Of a stretch of 64,000 nucleotides of DNA, positions 1 through 9,484 are shown in pieces. A model generated the notes under the pieces. That model did no database searches and was not told the origin of the DNA. It was given only the letters and a program-made list of their open reading frames with translations. The DNA is from Xanthomonas vesicatoria ATCC 35937. GTDB lineage: Bacteria > Pseudomonadota > Gammaproteobacteria > Xanthomonadales > Xanthomonadaceae. Position numbers and translations under genes: made by a program. The stretch lies in the NCBI RefSeq assembly GCF_001908725.1, contig NZ_CP018725.1, positions 1,612,001 through 1,676,000 on the forward strand, written 5' to 3'. Position 1 is the first letter of the stretch, and every line of letters begins with the position of its first letter.

Positions 1-758
1 ACCGCCAGCGGCGTGCGCAGTTCATGACTGACATCGGCATTGAATTCGCGGTCGCGTTGGACGACTTCGGTCAGGCGTGCCGAGTAATCGTCCAGTGCTT
101 CGGCGAGCTGGCCGACTTCATCGTCCGGGAAATGCGCCGCCAGCGGCTTGGGCTCACTGGTGCCGCCACGGTAGGCGCGCAGGCGGGCGGCCAGATCGGA
201 TACCGGGCGCATGACCTTGGATGCCGACCACCAGCCAATCAGCAGCGAAAACCCGCTGAACACCAACACCGACAACATCAAGGTGCGCTTGAGCTGGATC
301 TCGCCCCGCAGCGTCTGCGTCATGTCGTAAGCGAGGAAGAACCACTCGCTGGGCGTCTTGCGCACCGCCAGCTTGTACGAATACGCATTGCCGCTTTCGT
401 CCACGCCTGAAATGGTGTGGATGCCGTCCGGTAATTGGTACCACTCCGGCTGTTCCAGCCGCAGCGCGTCGAACTTGTCGCTCTTGACCACGCGCCCGCG
501 CATCTGCTGCACCGGCAGATCCGGATTACGCAGCGGATCGGAATAGAACCGCTGCGCAAAGGCATCGATGTTGCGATTCATCACGTCTTCGACCAACTGA
601 TTTTCCACGCGCGAACGCGCCCAGTTGGTGGCGAAGGCGAACAGTGTTGTCAGGCAGAAGCCCAACAACACGAACGAAAGGATGATGCGACTGCGCAGGC
701 GCCGCCGGTAGCGGCCACGCCTGCGGGCGGGCCGCGCGCTGCTATTGCTTTCAGGCAT
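1..758 (-). CDS. colS: ColS-type sensor histidine kinase, N-terminal part (cut by window edge)
   Basis: Sensor kinase of a two-component pair, acting in the inner membrane and phosphorylating the adjacent ColR-like regulator. The visible 252 codons start MPESNSSARP. They contain a first membrane segment (about residues 33-55, IILSFVLLGF), a periplasmic sensor loop of roughly 100 residues, a second membrane segment (LMLSVLVFSGFSLLIGWW), a HAMP-like linker (KVMRPVSDLAARL) and then the H box HELRTPLA right at base 1. The dimerisation/ATPase half lies outside the window. The ATG is 3 bases inside the end of colR on the same strand, so the two are translationally coupled. In X. campestris this pair is also known as VgrS/VgrR and is linked to metal sensing and virulence; that role is family knowledge, not visible here. 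Confidence 0.9.
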   Translation of the reverse strand, partial: MPESNSSARPARRRGRYRRRLRSRIILSFVLLGFCLTTLFAFATNWARSRVENQLVEDVMNRNIDAFAQRFYSDPLRNPDLPVQQMRGRVVKSDKFDALRLEQPEWYQLPDGIHTISGVDESGNAYSYKLAVRKTPSEWFFLAYDMTQTLRGEIQLKRTLMLSVLVFSGFSLLIGWWSASKVMRPVSDLAARLRAYRGGTSEPKPLAAHFPDDEVGQLAEALDDYSARLTEVVQRDREFNADVSHELRTPLA

Positions 759-1428
759 CAGGCGAAGCGATGCGATAGCCGATGCCGTGACGGGTCTGGA
801 TCATCGGCACGTCGAACGGCTTGTCGACCACCGCGCGCAGGCCATGAATATGCACGCGCAGCGAATCCGAATCCGGCAGTTCTTCGCCCCAGACGCGGGT
901 TTCCAGCTCCTGCCGCGTTACCACTGCGGGGGAGGCTTCCATCAACGCCTGCAGGATCTTCAGCGCGGTGGGGTTGAGCTGCAGCAGCTTGCCGCGGCGG
1001 CGCACTTCCAGCGTGTCCAGGTTGTATTCCAGATCGCCGGTCTCCAGCACGCGGGTATGCACCCCCTTGCCACGACGCGACAGCGCATTGAGGCGCACTT
1101 CAACTTCCTGTAGCGCAAACGGCTTGATCAGGTAGTCGTCGGCACCGGAGTCGAAACCGGCCAGCTTGTTGTCCAGCGAGTCGCGAGCAGTCAGCATCAG
1201 GACCGGCGTCTGCTTGCGCGCCTCGTTGCGCAGCTTGCGGCACACCTCGATGCCGTCCATGCCGGGCAGATTGAGATCGAGCACGATGGCATCGAACTCG
1301 TGCACCACCGCCAGATGCAGGCCGGTGACGCCATCGGCCGCGAAGTCCACGGTGTGGCCACGGTCTTCAAGATAGTCGCCCAGATTGGCGGCGATATCGC
1401 TGTTGTCTTCAATTACTAGAATTCGCAC
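751..1428 (-). CDS. colR: ColR-type OmpR-family response regulator
   Basis: Transcription regulator of 225 residues. It has an N-terminal receiver domain (acidic pocket IEDN at 6-9, phosphoacceptor Asp51 in VLDLNLPG, Thr80, conserved Lys in LIKPF) and a C-terminal winged-helix DNA-binding domain (RTRHGIGYRI-like end). The length and the LNPTALKILQ and SDSLRVHIHGLR segments follow Pseudomonas ColR closely, which is why this symbol is preferred over a generic OmpR call. It precedes and overlaps the kinase gene by 8 bases, so the pair is one transcript on the minus strand. DNA targets cannot be read from this window. Confidence 0.88.
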   Translation of the reverse strand: MRILVIEDNSDIAANLGDYLEDRGHTVDFAADGVTGLHLAVVHEFDAIVLDLNLPGMDGIEVCRKLRNEARKQTPVLMLTARDSLDNKLAGFDSGADDYLIKPFALQEVEVRLNALSRRGKGVHTRVLETGDLEYNLDTLEVRRRGKLLQLNPTALKILQALMEASPAVVTRQELETRVWGEELPDSDSLRVHIHGLRAVVDKPFDVPMIQTRHGIGYRIASPDA

Positions 1429-1458
1429 TGAAACCTCAATAACTATGGACGGGGCAGA

Positions 1459-1929
1459 CTAGAAGCCTGGTTCGGTGACCTTGTGCCTACGCTGCATGGT
1501 GCTCATATTGCGTTCGCCGCTGTCGCGTGAACGACGGCGCTCGCCGACCGTCTTGCAGTTCGAAACGGTATGGTGCGACCCGGTCGCCTTTTCGCGAGTG
1601 CAGACTACCCGGCTTTCCTCACCCACCTTCGTCAAAATCGTGTTGATTAGTTCTTGGTCGTTATAGACAGCTGCTTTTTGTCCAGCAGGCAGCGCCTGCG
1701 CATCCGTTTGGTCATGCATGGCGCTCTCGATACGGCTGAGCGCGTCAAGTACTTTAACGCGCTCTTCCTGACTGATCTCGGAGTACTTACTGCCGCTGCC
1801 TAGGTCGTTGCGGACCTGTGCAATTTGCTCGGAAGTTGGTTTCTTGAGGTCAATTTGCGGAGGAGCCGCAATTGCGCTGGCAATGACGAAACTCGGCAGT
1901 ACCGCGAGACCGCGTAAAATCCTGAGCAT
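1459..1929 (-). CDS. small secreted protein of unknown function
   Basis: A 156-residue product starting MLRILRGLAVLPSF with a clear signal peptide (cleavage likely after AIAA) and a hydrophilic mature part. The mature part ends in an Arg/Ser-rich tail. An in-frame upstream ATG at 1953 exists, but the internal start places the signal peptide at the N-terminus and is preferred. It lies just upstream of colR on the same strand, so it may share its transcript. Two Cys (VVCT, SNCK) could form a periplasmic disulfide. No family recognised. Confidence 0.65.
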   Translation of the reverse strand: MLRILRGLAVLPSFVIASAIAAPPQIDLKKPTSEQIAQVRNDLGSGSKYSEISQEERVKVLDALSRIESAMHDQTDAQALPAGQKAAVYNDQELINTILTKVGEESRVVCTREKATGSHHTVSNCKTVGERRRSRDSGERNMSTMQRRHKVTEPGF

Positions 1930-2008
1930 GATCGATCCTTGTTTATAGCTCACTTAACATTTGCTGACTTTAGACACGAATCGACTGAAGGATCAATAGT
2001 TGCCGAAC

Positions 2009-2041
2009 AAAAAGGCCCAAGCGCGACACCGCACTTGGGCC
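2009..2041 (-). terminator. rho-independent terminator after rimK
   Basis: On the minus strand GGCCCAAG, a 12-base loop and CTTGGGCC are followed by five T (2013-2009). It lies about 110 bp beyond the rimK stop and upstream of the next minus-strand gene. Confidence 0.75.
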
Positions 2042-2154
2042 AAAAGTTCATCCCGATCACCGTCACTGCCGAGAGCGGAGCTACGGTCGACAGAGGCTAG
2101 CGAGCAAAGGATTAGTTTTTTGTTAATTTTTCGATAAAAACAGTTGCCTACCGA

Positions 2155-3030
2155 TCAACGGGCGGATTGCTCAAGGTATTGGATGATGTTGGCCGCCACA
2201 TCGACCCCGCAAACGCCCTCTACACCTTCCAGGCCAGGTGTCGAATTGACTTCCAGAACCAACGGCCCACGTTTGGAGCGGATGAGGTCGACGCCGGCCA
2301 CCGCCAGGCCCAGCGCGCGCGCCGAGCGCACAGCCACCTGCTGCTCCTGCTCGGTCGCCTCAGCGACCGCGGCGGTACCGCCGAGATGCAGGTTGGACCG
2401 GAAGTCGCCCTCCGCCGCCTGGCGGCGCATCGCCGCGACGACGCGGTCGCCGACCACGAAGCAACGCAAGTCGGCGCCTTCGGCTTCACCGATGAACTCC
2501 TGCACGATGAAATTGGCGTACAGCCCACGCAGCGCTTCGACCACGCCGCGCGAGGCACTGGCCTTCTCGGTCAGGATCACCCCGGCGCCTTGCGCGCCCT
2601 CGTTCAACTTCACCACATGCGGTGGCGGGCCGAGCATGGAGAGCAGGTCCTGGGTGTCGTCCGGGTTGTCGCCGAACACGGTGACCGGCATGTCGATGCC
2701 CTGCGCCGCCAGCAGTTGATGCGCACGTAGCTTGTCGCGCGAACGCAGGATGGCGTCCGAAGGATTGGGGGTGTAAGTGCCCATGAATTCGAGCTGGCGC
2801 AGCACGGCGGTGGCATAGCGGGTCACCGAGGCGCCGATGCGTGGAATCACCGCATCGAAGCCGGTAATCGGTTTGCCTTTGTAGTGCAGGCTGAAGCCAT
2901 CGGCGGCGATGCGCATGTAGCAACGCAGCGGGTCGAGGATACGCACCGTATGACCACGCTTGCGACCGGCCTCGATGAGCCGCCGGGTCGAATACAGTTT
3001 GCTGTTGCGCGAAAGAATGGCGATTTTCAT
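2155..3030 (-). CDS. rimK: RimK-family ATP-grasp L-glutamate ligase
   Basis: A 291-residue ATP-grasp ligase. In E. coli RimK adds glutamates to the C-terminus of ribosomal protein S6. Seen here: N-terminal [18 protein letters not shown], the ATP-grasp segments [15 protein letters not shown] and [10 protein letters not shown], the Mg-binding [15 protein letters not shown] near the C-terminus, and the usual family length. The reading frame stays open 76 codons further upstream, but the start at 3030 matches the RimK family N-terminus. The gene is divergent from glgX. Confidence 0.92.
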   Translation of the reverse strand: MKIAILSRNSKLYSTRRLIEAGRKRGHTVRILDPLRCYMRIAADGFSLHYKGKPITGFDAVIPRIGASVTRYATAVLRQLEFMGTYTPNPSDAILRSRDKLRAHQLLAAQGIDMPVTVFGDNPDDTQDLLSMLGPPPHVVKLNEGAQGAGVILTEKASASRGVVEALRGLYANFIVQEFIGEAEGADLRCFVVGDRVVAAMRRQAAEGDFRSNLHLGGTAAVAEATEQEQQVAVRSARALGLAVAGVDLIRSKRGPLVLEVNSTPGLEGVEGVCGVDVAANIIQYLEQSAR

Positions 3031-3542
3031 CGCAGCAGGAACACGGCGCGGCCTGGACATGGTCGGAGTCTGATGACGAAGTGACCCAAGTCCGTACGTC
3101 TGCCGGCTAACCGCGCGTGCGGGCGCGTTGGGCCCTGCTCGCGACGATGGAACTGGTATGCGACGGCCCCGAGGATGGAGAGGCGATGACGCCTCAGCAG
3201 GTGTTGCAACAACGCATGGGGGCGCCGCTCCAACCGGATCGATGCTAGCAGGGCGCACACGCGGCCCTCAAGCCGCGGGCAGACGCTTTGACAGCGCCAA
3301 CGCACAGTATCATGCAGAGACAGCGACATGGCAGACGGCATCGCCGTGCCATCCATCGAGAGGTGCCGCAGCTGAAGCAAGCGAACGCCGCCACTGCGCT
3401 CTGACGCAGCAAGCCGCAGCGCGAAGACTTGGCGATACGCCCCTCACGCCGCACCCGTGTTGCCGTAACGCGTCTTGCACAGCGAAAACCGCAATGCTTG
3501 AGCCCCCTCAATGCCGGCATGCCGGCGCACCCGAGACTCTCA
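3031..3542. other. divergent intergenic region between rimK and glgX
   Basis: About 510 bp with open frames on both strands that are upstream extensions of rimK and glgX. None has a convincing start or a recognisable product. It must hold both promoters. An in-frame ATG for glgX at 3519 lies inside it. Confidence 0.5.
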
Positions 3543-5675
3543 ATGCGACGTCCAGCAAGCGCGGCCTATGCCAACCCCTCCCGCATCCGCCAGGGGCGCC
3601 CGTTTCCCCGCGGCGCCGTCTTCGATGGCAAGGGCACCAATTTCGCGTTGTTTTCTGCGCACGCCACCCGTGTAGAACTGTGCCTGTTCGACGAACAGGG
3701 CAACGAAACACGCGTCGACCTCCCCGAATACACCAATGAGATCTGGCACGGTTACCTACCCGATGCCAAGCCGGGCCAGCGCTATGGCTACCGTGTACAT
3801 GGCCCATATGAGCCGACCGAAGGCCACCGCTTCAATCACAACAAGCTGTTGCTGGACCCGTACGCACGCGAGCTCGAAGGCGATCTGATCTGGGCCGACG
3901 AGCTGTATGGCTACACGGTCGGTCATCCGGACGGCGACCTGAGCTTCGACGAGCGCGACAGTGCGCCGTTCATGCCCAAGTGCGTGGTCGTCGAAGACAC
4001 CTACGATTGGGGCGACGATGCGCGACTGCTCAAGCCGTGGAACGAAACAGTCATCTACGAAACCCACGTCCGCGGCTATACCATGCGTAACCCGCAAGTG
4101 CCCGAGGCCGTGCGCGGCACCTTCGCTGGTCTCGCGCAGCCGCAAGTCTTGCAGTACATCAAGGACCTGGGCATCACCGCCGTCGAACTCTTGCCCGTGC
4201 ATGCGTACCTGGACGATCAGCATCTGCTGGACAAGGGACTGCGCAATTACTGGGGCTACAACACCATCGGCTTTTTCGCGCTGAAGTCGCGTTACCTCTC
4301 CAGCGGCCATCGCGACGAGTTCCGCGACATGGTCAAAGCCATGCACAAGCAGGGCCTGGAAGTGATTCTGGACGTGGTCTACAACCATACCGCCGAAGGC
4401 AGTGAACTGGGGCCGACGCTCTCGTTCAAGGGCATCGACAACGCAAGCTACTATCGCCTTGCCGAAGACAAGCGCTATTACATCAACGACACCGGTACCG
4501 GCAACACGCTCAATCTGAGCAACTCGCGGGTGATCCAGTTCGTCAACGATTCGCTGCGCTATTGGGCAGGCGAGATGCACGTGGACGGCTTCCGCTTCGA
4601 TCTGGCGACGATCCTGGGCCGCGAGCCGAGCGGCTTCGACCAGCGAGGTGGATTCCTGGATGCGTGCAACCAGGATCCGCTGCTGTCGGAGGTCAAGCTC
4701 ATCGCCGAGCCGTGGGACTGTGGGCCGGGCGGCTACCAGGTGGGTCATTTCCCGCCGGGCTGGTCGGAGTGGAACGACAAGTTCCGCGACAACGCGCGCG
4801 AGTTCTGGAAAGGCGAGGACGGCAAGCTGGCAGAGTTCGCAACACGCTTCACCGGCTCGGCCGATCTGTTCGACCGCCGCGGCCGCCGCCCCTGGGCCTC
4901 GGTCAACTTCATCACCGCGCATGACGGCTTCACCCTGCGCGACCTGGTGAGCTACAACGAAAAGCACAACATCGACAACGGCGAAGACAACCGCGACGGC
5001 TCGTCCAACGACGGCTCCTGCAATTACGGCGAAGAAGGCGAGACCGACAACGCCGACATCCTGCAGATTCGCGAGCGGCAAATGAAGAATCTGCTTGCGA
5101 CACTGCTGCTGTCGCAAGGCACGCCGATGATGCTCAGCGGCGACGAACGTGCGCAGTCCCAGGGTGGCAACAACAACACCTATTGTCAGGACAACGAGAT
5201 CACGTGGCTGGATTGGGACAACGACCCAACCGAGGGTCGGCTCACCGACTTCGTCAAGGCATTGACCAAGCTACGCAAGCGCTACCCGATCCTGTCACGT
5301 GGCCGCTTCCTCAATGGGCAATACAACGAAGAGGCTGGCCTGCGCGATCTCACCTGGCTCAATCCCGGTGGCACCGAGATGGAAGACGCACATTGGACAG
5401 ACGCAGGTGCGCGCTCGGTTGGCCTGCTATTGGAAGGCAAGGCGCAGACCTCCGGCGTCAAGGAGCTGGCTAACGACGACACCTTGCTGATCGTCATCAA
5501 CGCCTACCATGAGGGCGTTACCTTCACCCTGCCAGCCACCGACGAACCGGTGCATTGGAAATTGGTACTGTCCACCGATGAAGCACTGGAAGTGGACATG
5601 ATGCCGGCCGGCGCCAGCGAATTCCTGGCACCGCCACGCAGCGTGTCGGTCTTCGAGTGCAAGAACGATCAATAA
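3543..5675 (+). CDS. glgX: glycogen debranching enzyme GlgX
   Basis: GH13 isoamylase-type enzyme of about 710 residues that hydrolyses alpha-1,6 branches of phosphorylase-limit glycogen in the cytoplasm. There is an N-terminal CBM48-like domain (RGAVFDGKGTNFALFSAHA), then the TIM barrel. Conserved regions are DVVYNHT, DGFRFDLA (nucleophile Asp), IAEPWD (acid/base Glu) and NFITAHDGF (transition-state stabiliser). The C-terminal beta domain ends SVSVFECKN. The frame is open from 3429; ATG 3519 and 3543 are the realistic starts, and MRRPASAAYA at 3543 is chosen because the homologous region begins right after it. Other glycogen genes are not in the window. Confidence 0.93.
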   Translation: MRRPASAAYANPSRIRQGRPFPRGAVFDGKGTNFALFSAHATRVELCLFDEQGNETRVDLPEYTNEIWHGYLPDAKPGQRYGYRVHGPYEPTEGHRFNHNKLLLDPYARELEGDLIWADELYGYTVGHPDGDLSFDERDSAPFMPKCVVVEDTYDWGDDARLLKPWNETVIYETHVRGYTMRNPQVPEAVRGTFAGLAQPQVLQYIKDLGITAVELLPVHAYLDDQHLLDKGLRNYWGYNTIGFFALKSRYLSSGHRDEFRDMVKAMHKQGLEVILDVVYNHTAEGSELGPTLSFKGIDNASYYRLAEDKRYYINDTGTGNTLNLSNSRVIQFVNDSLRYWAGEMHVDGFRFDLATILGREPSGFDQRGGFLDACNQDPLLSEVKLIAEPWDCGPGGYQVGHFPPGWSEWNDKFRDNAREFWKGEDGKLAEFATRFTGSADLFDRRGRRPWASVNFITAHDGFTLRDLVSYNEKHNIDNGEDNRDGSSNDGSCNYGEEGETDNADILQIRERQMKNLLATLLLSQGTPMMLSGDERAQSQGGNNNTYCQDNEITWLDWDNDPTEGRLTDFVKALTKLRKRYPILSRGRFLNGQYNEEAGLRDLTWLNPGGTEMEDAHWTDAGARSVGLLLEGKAQTSGVKELANDDTLLIVINAYHEGVTFTLPATDEPVHWKLVLSTDEALEVDMMPAGASEFLAPPRSVSVFECKNDQ

Positions 5676-5698
5676 GGATTGAGCGGCGCTGCAATCAG

Positions 5699-5737
5699 GC
5701 TCGCCGCCCACCGACATGGTGGGCGGCGAGCTTTTTT
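5699..5737 (+). terminator. strong rho-independent terminator after glgX
   Basis: A perfect 14-bp stem (GCTCGCCGCCCACC), a 5-base loop and six T, starting 23 bases after the glgX stop. Confidence 0.92.
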
Positions 5738-6200
5738 AGGTGCGGGGATGCTCGTTGGATGACAACATACAAGACGCTTGGCGTGATGCTGGGTAGCTCC
5801 CGCATCGTACCGGCGGCGTTTATGCAAATGGACCTTCGCGATTCGCATTGGCGATGCACTGACTCGTGGGAGCGTTACATCTTCCTTGCGGCCTGCAAAT
5901 ATCAGGCAACAAAACCGAAGGCAGGCGGCGATACATCGGATCATCAGCGCTTAGGGACTCACCTGGCCTGATGCCCCAACATCGGGCAGCTTGCGCACGG
6001 TTGATTGCATTATCTATCTGGACTCAGCGCAATGCGCATTCCAAGCGCGCAATCAAAACTCAAAGGCCCGCAGCCCTAAAAGGGGCGTCCTACCGGGCGG
6101 TGGCTCCCGACGAAATGCGGCATGCATCAAACAAGCGACTACGCGGCTAACCGATGCGACTCGGATCAACTCCGCCATAAGCAACCCAACACGCAAAAAA
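5738..6200. other. intergenic stretch without a recognisable gene
   Basis: About 460 bp. Only short overlapping frames with no ribosome site and no family resemblance occur. Nothing further is seen. Confidence 0.5.
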
Positions 6201-6593
6201 TCAGCCCGGATAGAGCGGGAAACGCTTGTCCGGATGCTTGGACTTCCATTCCTTGTAGGAGCTGGTGCCTTCCCAGGCCTTGAATGCACGCGGTGTGCGG
6301 CCACGGCCAGACCAGGTCTCGCCGGAATGCGGAAGCCAGTATTTGGCGACCACCTCGCCAGTGGACGACAGCGGGCCCTTGGACTTGCCGGTCATGGCGA
6401 GCGAGGCAATCTGGGATTTCTGCTTCGCATTAAACCGGCTGCCGAACCGGGTGAGCACTTCGACGACCTGGTCGAACGCTTCTAGGGTCTGGGCATACTT
6501 GAGCTGTGCCTCTTCCTGCTCAAGCTTGCGCAACTCTTCCAGCAGCTGGGCCTTGGCGGCGGCAGAGGGTGAAGCGGGCGGAACCTGGCGCAT
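6201..6593 (-). CDS. H-NS-family nucleoid-associated protein
   Basis: A 130-residue DNA-binding protein. The N-terminal half (residues about 10-60: AAAKAQLLEELRKLEQEEAQ) is a charged coiled coil for oligomerisation. The C-terminal half carries the H-NS DNA-binding signature in the form TWSGRGRTPRAFKAWEG. Members of this family silence AT-rich, horizontally acquired DNA; Xanthomonas has several (the Xrv proteins), but which one this is cannot be told. It sits about 2 kb from the border of an island with AT-rich cargo, which may be chance. Confidence 0.88.
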   Translation of the reverse strand: MRQVPPASPSAAAKAQLLEELRKLEQEEAQLKYAQTLEAFDQVVEVLTRFGSRFNAKQKSQIASLAMTGKSKGPLSSTGEVVAKYWLPHSGETWSGRGRTPRAFKAWEGTSSYKEWKSKHPDKRFPLYPG

Positions 6594-6680
6594 TGACGAA
6601 ACTGAGGTTGGTGGGTCAGCGAGTATTGCCCCTGCGCTGCCTAGCGTAAAGCGCCCAGCCCTCGCCGGGTCTACTGGCGC

Positions 6681-7124
6681 TCAGCGATGCCGCAGCAGGG
6701 CATGCTCTCGGGCCATGGTCAGCACCGGCCCAATGCGACCTGCCCGGATCAGCTCGCTGCAGTGTTTGCCGACAAACTCCACCCTGGGCGCGGTGAACCA
6801 CTGCACCACCCGGTCCAGTTGTCCGGCGTTGATCGACCACGCGTGACAAACTGCCTCACCCAATTCCTCTACCCCGATCAAACCAATCTGGCGAATCTGT
6901 TCGGCGTCGAGCTTGAACATCTCCAGCACCTTGCCGGCGTCGTCCGGCGTGCCACACACACCCGCCGGATCCGCCGGCCCGTTGCGATAGGCAATCGACG
7001 CGACGCGCGCAGACTCGGCGCGACGCATGCCTTGATCAGCGCACCAACCAGCTGGGAGTGAGTAGTCGTCATGGTGTCCGCTCGATGATGCAGTCACTAT
7101 GGTCGTCATGCGAGGCATTCTCAA
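6681..7124 (-). CDS. uncharacterised protein, possibly with a frameshifted N-terminus
   Basis: The frame encodes 147 residues without a known domain. The C-terminal two thirds (KVLEMFKLDAEQIRQIGLIG through LLRHR) look protein-like. The N-terminus does not. A better start, ATG at 7072 (MTTTHSQLVGALIKA), lies in another frame and would join near 7030 by a single-base shift. The gene may therefore be a pseudogene or a misread start. Low confidence. Confidence 0.35.
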   Translation of the reverse strand: MRMPRMTTIVTASSSGHHDDYSLPAGWCADQGMRRAESARVASIAYRNGPADPAGVCGTPDDAGKVLEMFKLDAEQIRQIGLIGVEELGEAVCHAWSINAGQLDRVVQWFTAPRVEFVGKHCSELIRAGRIGPVLTMAREHALLRHR

Positions 7125-7504
7125 TCAGGAGGTTCCTGACCCTGCACAAGAAAAAGCCGAAGTTATGGCGCCATTTTTCTAGCGGCAGCGAGCCTGCAAT
7201 CGATGTCATTGGCATCACACATCGCAGCGATAGAGACCAGCTTGGGATCGACCATATTGGTGGCAAGCCTGCGACATTGGGCGGCCTTCCATCGGAGTGC
7301 GCCGTACCGATCGCCAACCATCCTGAAATCAGGCCGGATCCGGATCGTGATGTCAGAGACCTTGCCTGCACATGCAATGCGCCTATCCATCCTCAAATCA
7401 AGCATCGGCCTGATGAAAACCGCAGCACCACCGACCGTCGTCGCACCCAATCACCGCCCCAAGCAACTTCTCAGCAACTCTTCGCTTGCAACGCCGCACG
7501 TTGT
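7125..7504. other. stretch without a convincing gene
   Basis: About 380 bp. A 95-codon minus-strand frame (7163-7450) is present but lacks a ribosome site and any recognisable family. Confidence 0.4.
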
Positions 7505-8050
7505 TCAGACCCTTCCTAGCGACTGCTCGACATCTTTCAACATGCGCCCATAAGACGCCCGCTCCGCCGCACTGAGAAAACCTTGCTCGCGCACAAGCCT
7601 GGGGACATCGACAGCAATCTTCGACAGGTACGCCGTCAGTTTTTTCGCGCGTCCGGGCGTTATCGATTTGCTCTTGCGCGCATCCGCAATCGCGCTGCGC
7701 AAGGTCTCCACCCGCTCGGCAAAGTACAGTTGCTGCGCCTGATTGACGCGCCAATGGTCATCGGCTGGCACTGCTTCCAGGCCGCTGCCGCGCACCGATT
7801 GAACGAACACCTGATCGGTGGTCAAGGATCCGGATAAGGCAACGGCGTGCTTGCCTTGCAGAAGTGTCGGATCTACTTCCACCGCGCATCCGGTGACGTG
7901 GGCCAACTCCTGCAAGCGCTCGTCGAGCCGCTGTGCAGGCAACGAAACAGCAAACGGCCCTGGCTGGCAGGCTGCGAAGACGGGGCCCGCACAGAGGATG
8001 GCACCCAGTGCAACGACGAGCGCAGGCAAACGATTACGAACAACAGACAT
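7505..8050 (-). CDS. secreted STN-domain protein
   Basis: A 181-residue exported protein. MSVVRNRLPA starts a signal peptide (cleavage near VFAA), followed by one STN (secretin/TonB N-terminal) domain: FAVSLPAQRLDERLQELAHV, then LSGSLTTDQVFVQ and AVPADDHWRV. The rest is a helical tail of about 90 residues. STN domains normally sit at the front of secretins or TonB-dependent transducers; here no barrel follows. The 181-residue form is chosen over a start 90 bases upstream because it places the signal peptide first. A small membrane protein gene lies upstream on the same strand. Likely periplasmic; function unknown. Confidence 0.75.
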   Translation of the reverse strand: MSVVRNRLPALVVALGAILCAGPVFAACQPGPFAVSLPAQRLDERLQELAHVTGCAVEVDPTLLQGKHAVALSGSLTTDQVFVQSVRGSGLEAVPADDHWRVNQAQQLYFAERVETLRSAIADARKSKSITPGRAKKLTAYLSKIAVDVPRLVREQGFLSAAERASYGRMLKDVEQSLGRV

Positions 8051-8184
8051 GATCGCATCCGGATTACACGGACATCCGTGCGCTGCGAACGCTAGACCGG
8101 CGATCCCGAACGGCAATGAAACCGGCGCCGTAAGGCACACTCTTCAATGCCTGCGCAGCAGTTCATCGGAGTAACGTCGAACAT

Positions 8185-8535
8185 CTATCTGGCGGTCTCC
8201 ATCAGCACGTACTGAAATGCCACGACGCCATGGGCCAGCGCTGCAGCCCCTAGACCGAGCCATAGGCATCGCCTCGGCCCACGCGTGACGCCGACGGCAA
8301 ACAGGCACAGCGACAAGGCGAGCATCGCCGCGAGCTTCAGAACGTACGCCGAGGATGGCAAGCACACTGCCAGCGGCAGTCCAACGGCCACACTCGCCAT
8401 TGCGCACTGTTTGACGATCATCGATGCCCACCCCGAGGCATGACGAACCAGCGTCAATGCCGCCAGGGCAAACGCGACAAACCAGAAAGCGATTGCAGCT
8501 TGACCCGCTATTGCATCCGATAAAGATGCCAACAT
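8185..8535 (-). CDS. small four-helix membrane protein
   Basis: A 116-residue, strongly hydrophobic protein (MLASLSDAIAGQ) with about four predicted membrane segments (AAIAFWFVAFALAALTLV, ASVAVGLPLAVCL, LKLAAMLALSLCLFAVGV, LGLGAAALAHGVVAFQYVLM). It is upstream of and on the same strand as the STN-domain gene, separated by about 130 bp. Family not recognised. Confidence 0.65.
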   Translation of the reverse strand: MLASLSDAIAGQAAIAFWFVAFALAALTLVRHASGWASMIVKQCAMASVAVGLPLAVCLPSSAYVLKLAAMLALSLCLFAVGVTRGPRRCLWLGLGAAALAHGVVAFQYVLMETAR

Positions 8536-8689
8536 GCCCCGATGTCTCGCTGCGATCAGAATTGAGCAACGTTAGCCCATAGCGCGAGCCAGCACCTGCC
8601 AGTGCCGCGAAAACGATCAGGCTGGCGGAGACAGGATGGTGACGCGGCAGAACGGCCTGACCGTCTCAACGCGCCCAAGCCGTGGGCAT

Positions 8690-8707
8690 TGGAGCGGGCG
8701 ATGGGAA
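8690..8707. repeat. attL: left copy of the 18-bp attachment core
   Basis: Identical to the tRNA-Gly 3' end at 40546-40563. No tRNA body is attached here, so this is the displaced copy left by integration. Confidence 0.9.
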
Positions 8708-8771
8708 CAGAATCCTCCCACGCCAACCAATTGATTTTCCTAGCTTATCCCGGAGTGGGGTGATCCAAAAA

Positions 8772-8802
8772 TGATACCTTTTGTGATACCCCGCGTGATA
8801 CC
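8772..8802 (+). repeat. three TGATACC repeats with 12-bp period (candidate arm-type integrase sites, left)
   Basis: TGATACC begins at 8772, 8784 and 8796, exactly one and a bit helical turns apart and about 65 bp inside the left core. The same heptamer with the same 12-bp period occurs at the right end. The rest of 8708-9119 holds no gene. Confidence 0.7.
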
Positions 8803-9119
8803 CGATCATAGCCAAGCGAGCGGCAGCGCTTCAAGTCTCTGAGCCTGCGAGCCCTGGACTTCTTGGGGACCGGATAGGCCCCGGAGGGAGGGTAGCCGTC
8901 CGGTCTCCTAAGCTTGGTAGGCGCATCTCCTCCAGCAACGCAAAGCCCGCTATTTCCCGGCTGACCAGGAGAGCGATGGGACCCCACCTATCAACATTGG
9001 GCATACCAAAACTGAAATTTTGCCTCGTATTCAAATTTGTGAAGTGGGGCCCGAAGCGAGCTCTTGCTTAGCTGAGAATTGTTGGTTGGATGAGGACTTC
9101 CCCACACGCAGGAGTTTTC

Positions 9120-9461
9120 ATGACCACCAACCCCCAACAACTCGAAATCGCTGGCCAGCTGCTCGCTGGATTGATGAGCCAGACCCTTTCGGACGAGCCT
9201 CTGGTGCGCCAACGCAATGTTTGCAATGCCTGGGCGTCCGCTGGCGAACTGATCGTCTACAGCCAGAAAAAGCCGCAAGGCGGAGGCACTGCCGCCCAAT
9301 CCTTGGAGCATGCTCCTCCCGGTCCCTCCCAACCGGTGCGCACCCGGGAGGCCGTCATCGTTCGGGAGCTCCCATCGATAGACGAATGGCGCGCAGGCCG
9401 GACGCCCAAAGACTCCCAGCTGGATCCCGTGCGCAGCAAGAAGCGCCCAACGCTTCACTGA
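9120..9461 (+). CDS. hypothetical element protein
   Basis: A 113-residue hydrophilic protein starting MTTNPQQLEIAGQ. A good ribosome site (CAGGAG) precedes the ATG at 9120, so this start is preferred over the in-frame ATG at 9090. The C-terminus is basic (SKKRPTLH). It is the first gene inside the left end of the element. No domain recognised. Confidence 0.55.
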   Translation: MTTNPQQLEIAGQLLAGLMSQTLSDEPLVRQRNVCNAWASAGELIVYSQKKPQGGGTAAQSLEHAPPGPSQPVRTREAVIVRELPSIDEWRAGRTPKDSQLDPVRSKKRPTLH

Positions 9462-9484
9462 ACCCTACACGGGGCGTAGGTGAT

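Noticed and set aside
3756..5117. 453-codon minus-strand frame over glgX
   Set aside because: Antisense shadow of a well-supported GH13 enzyme.
7163..7450. 95-codon minus-strand frame
   Set aside because: No ribosome site, no recognisable sequence, overlaps other equally open frames.
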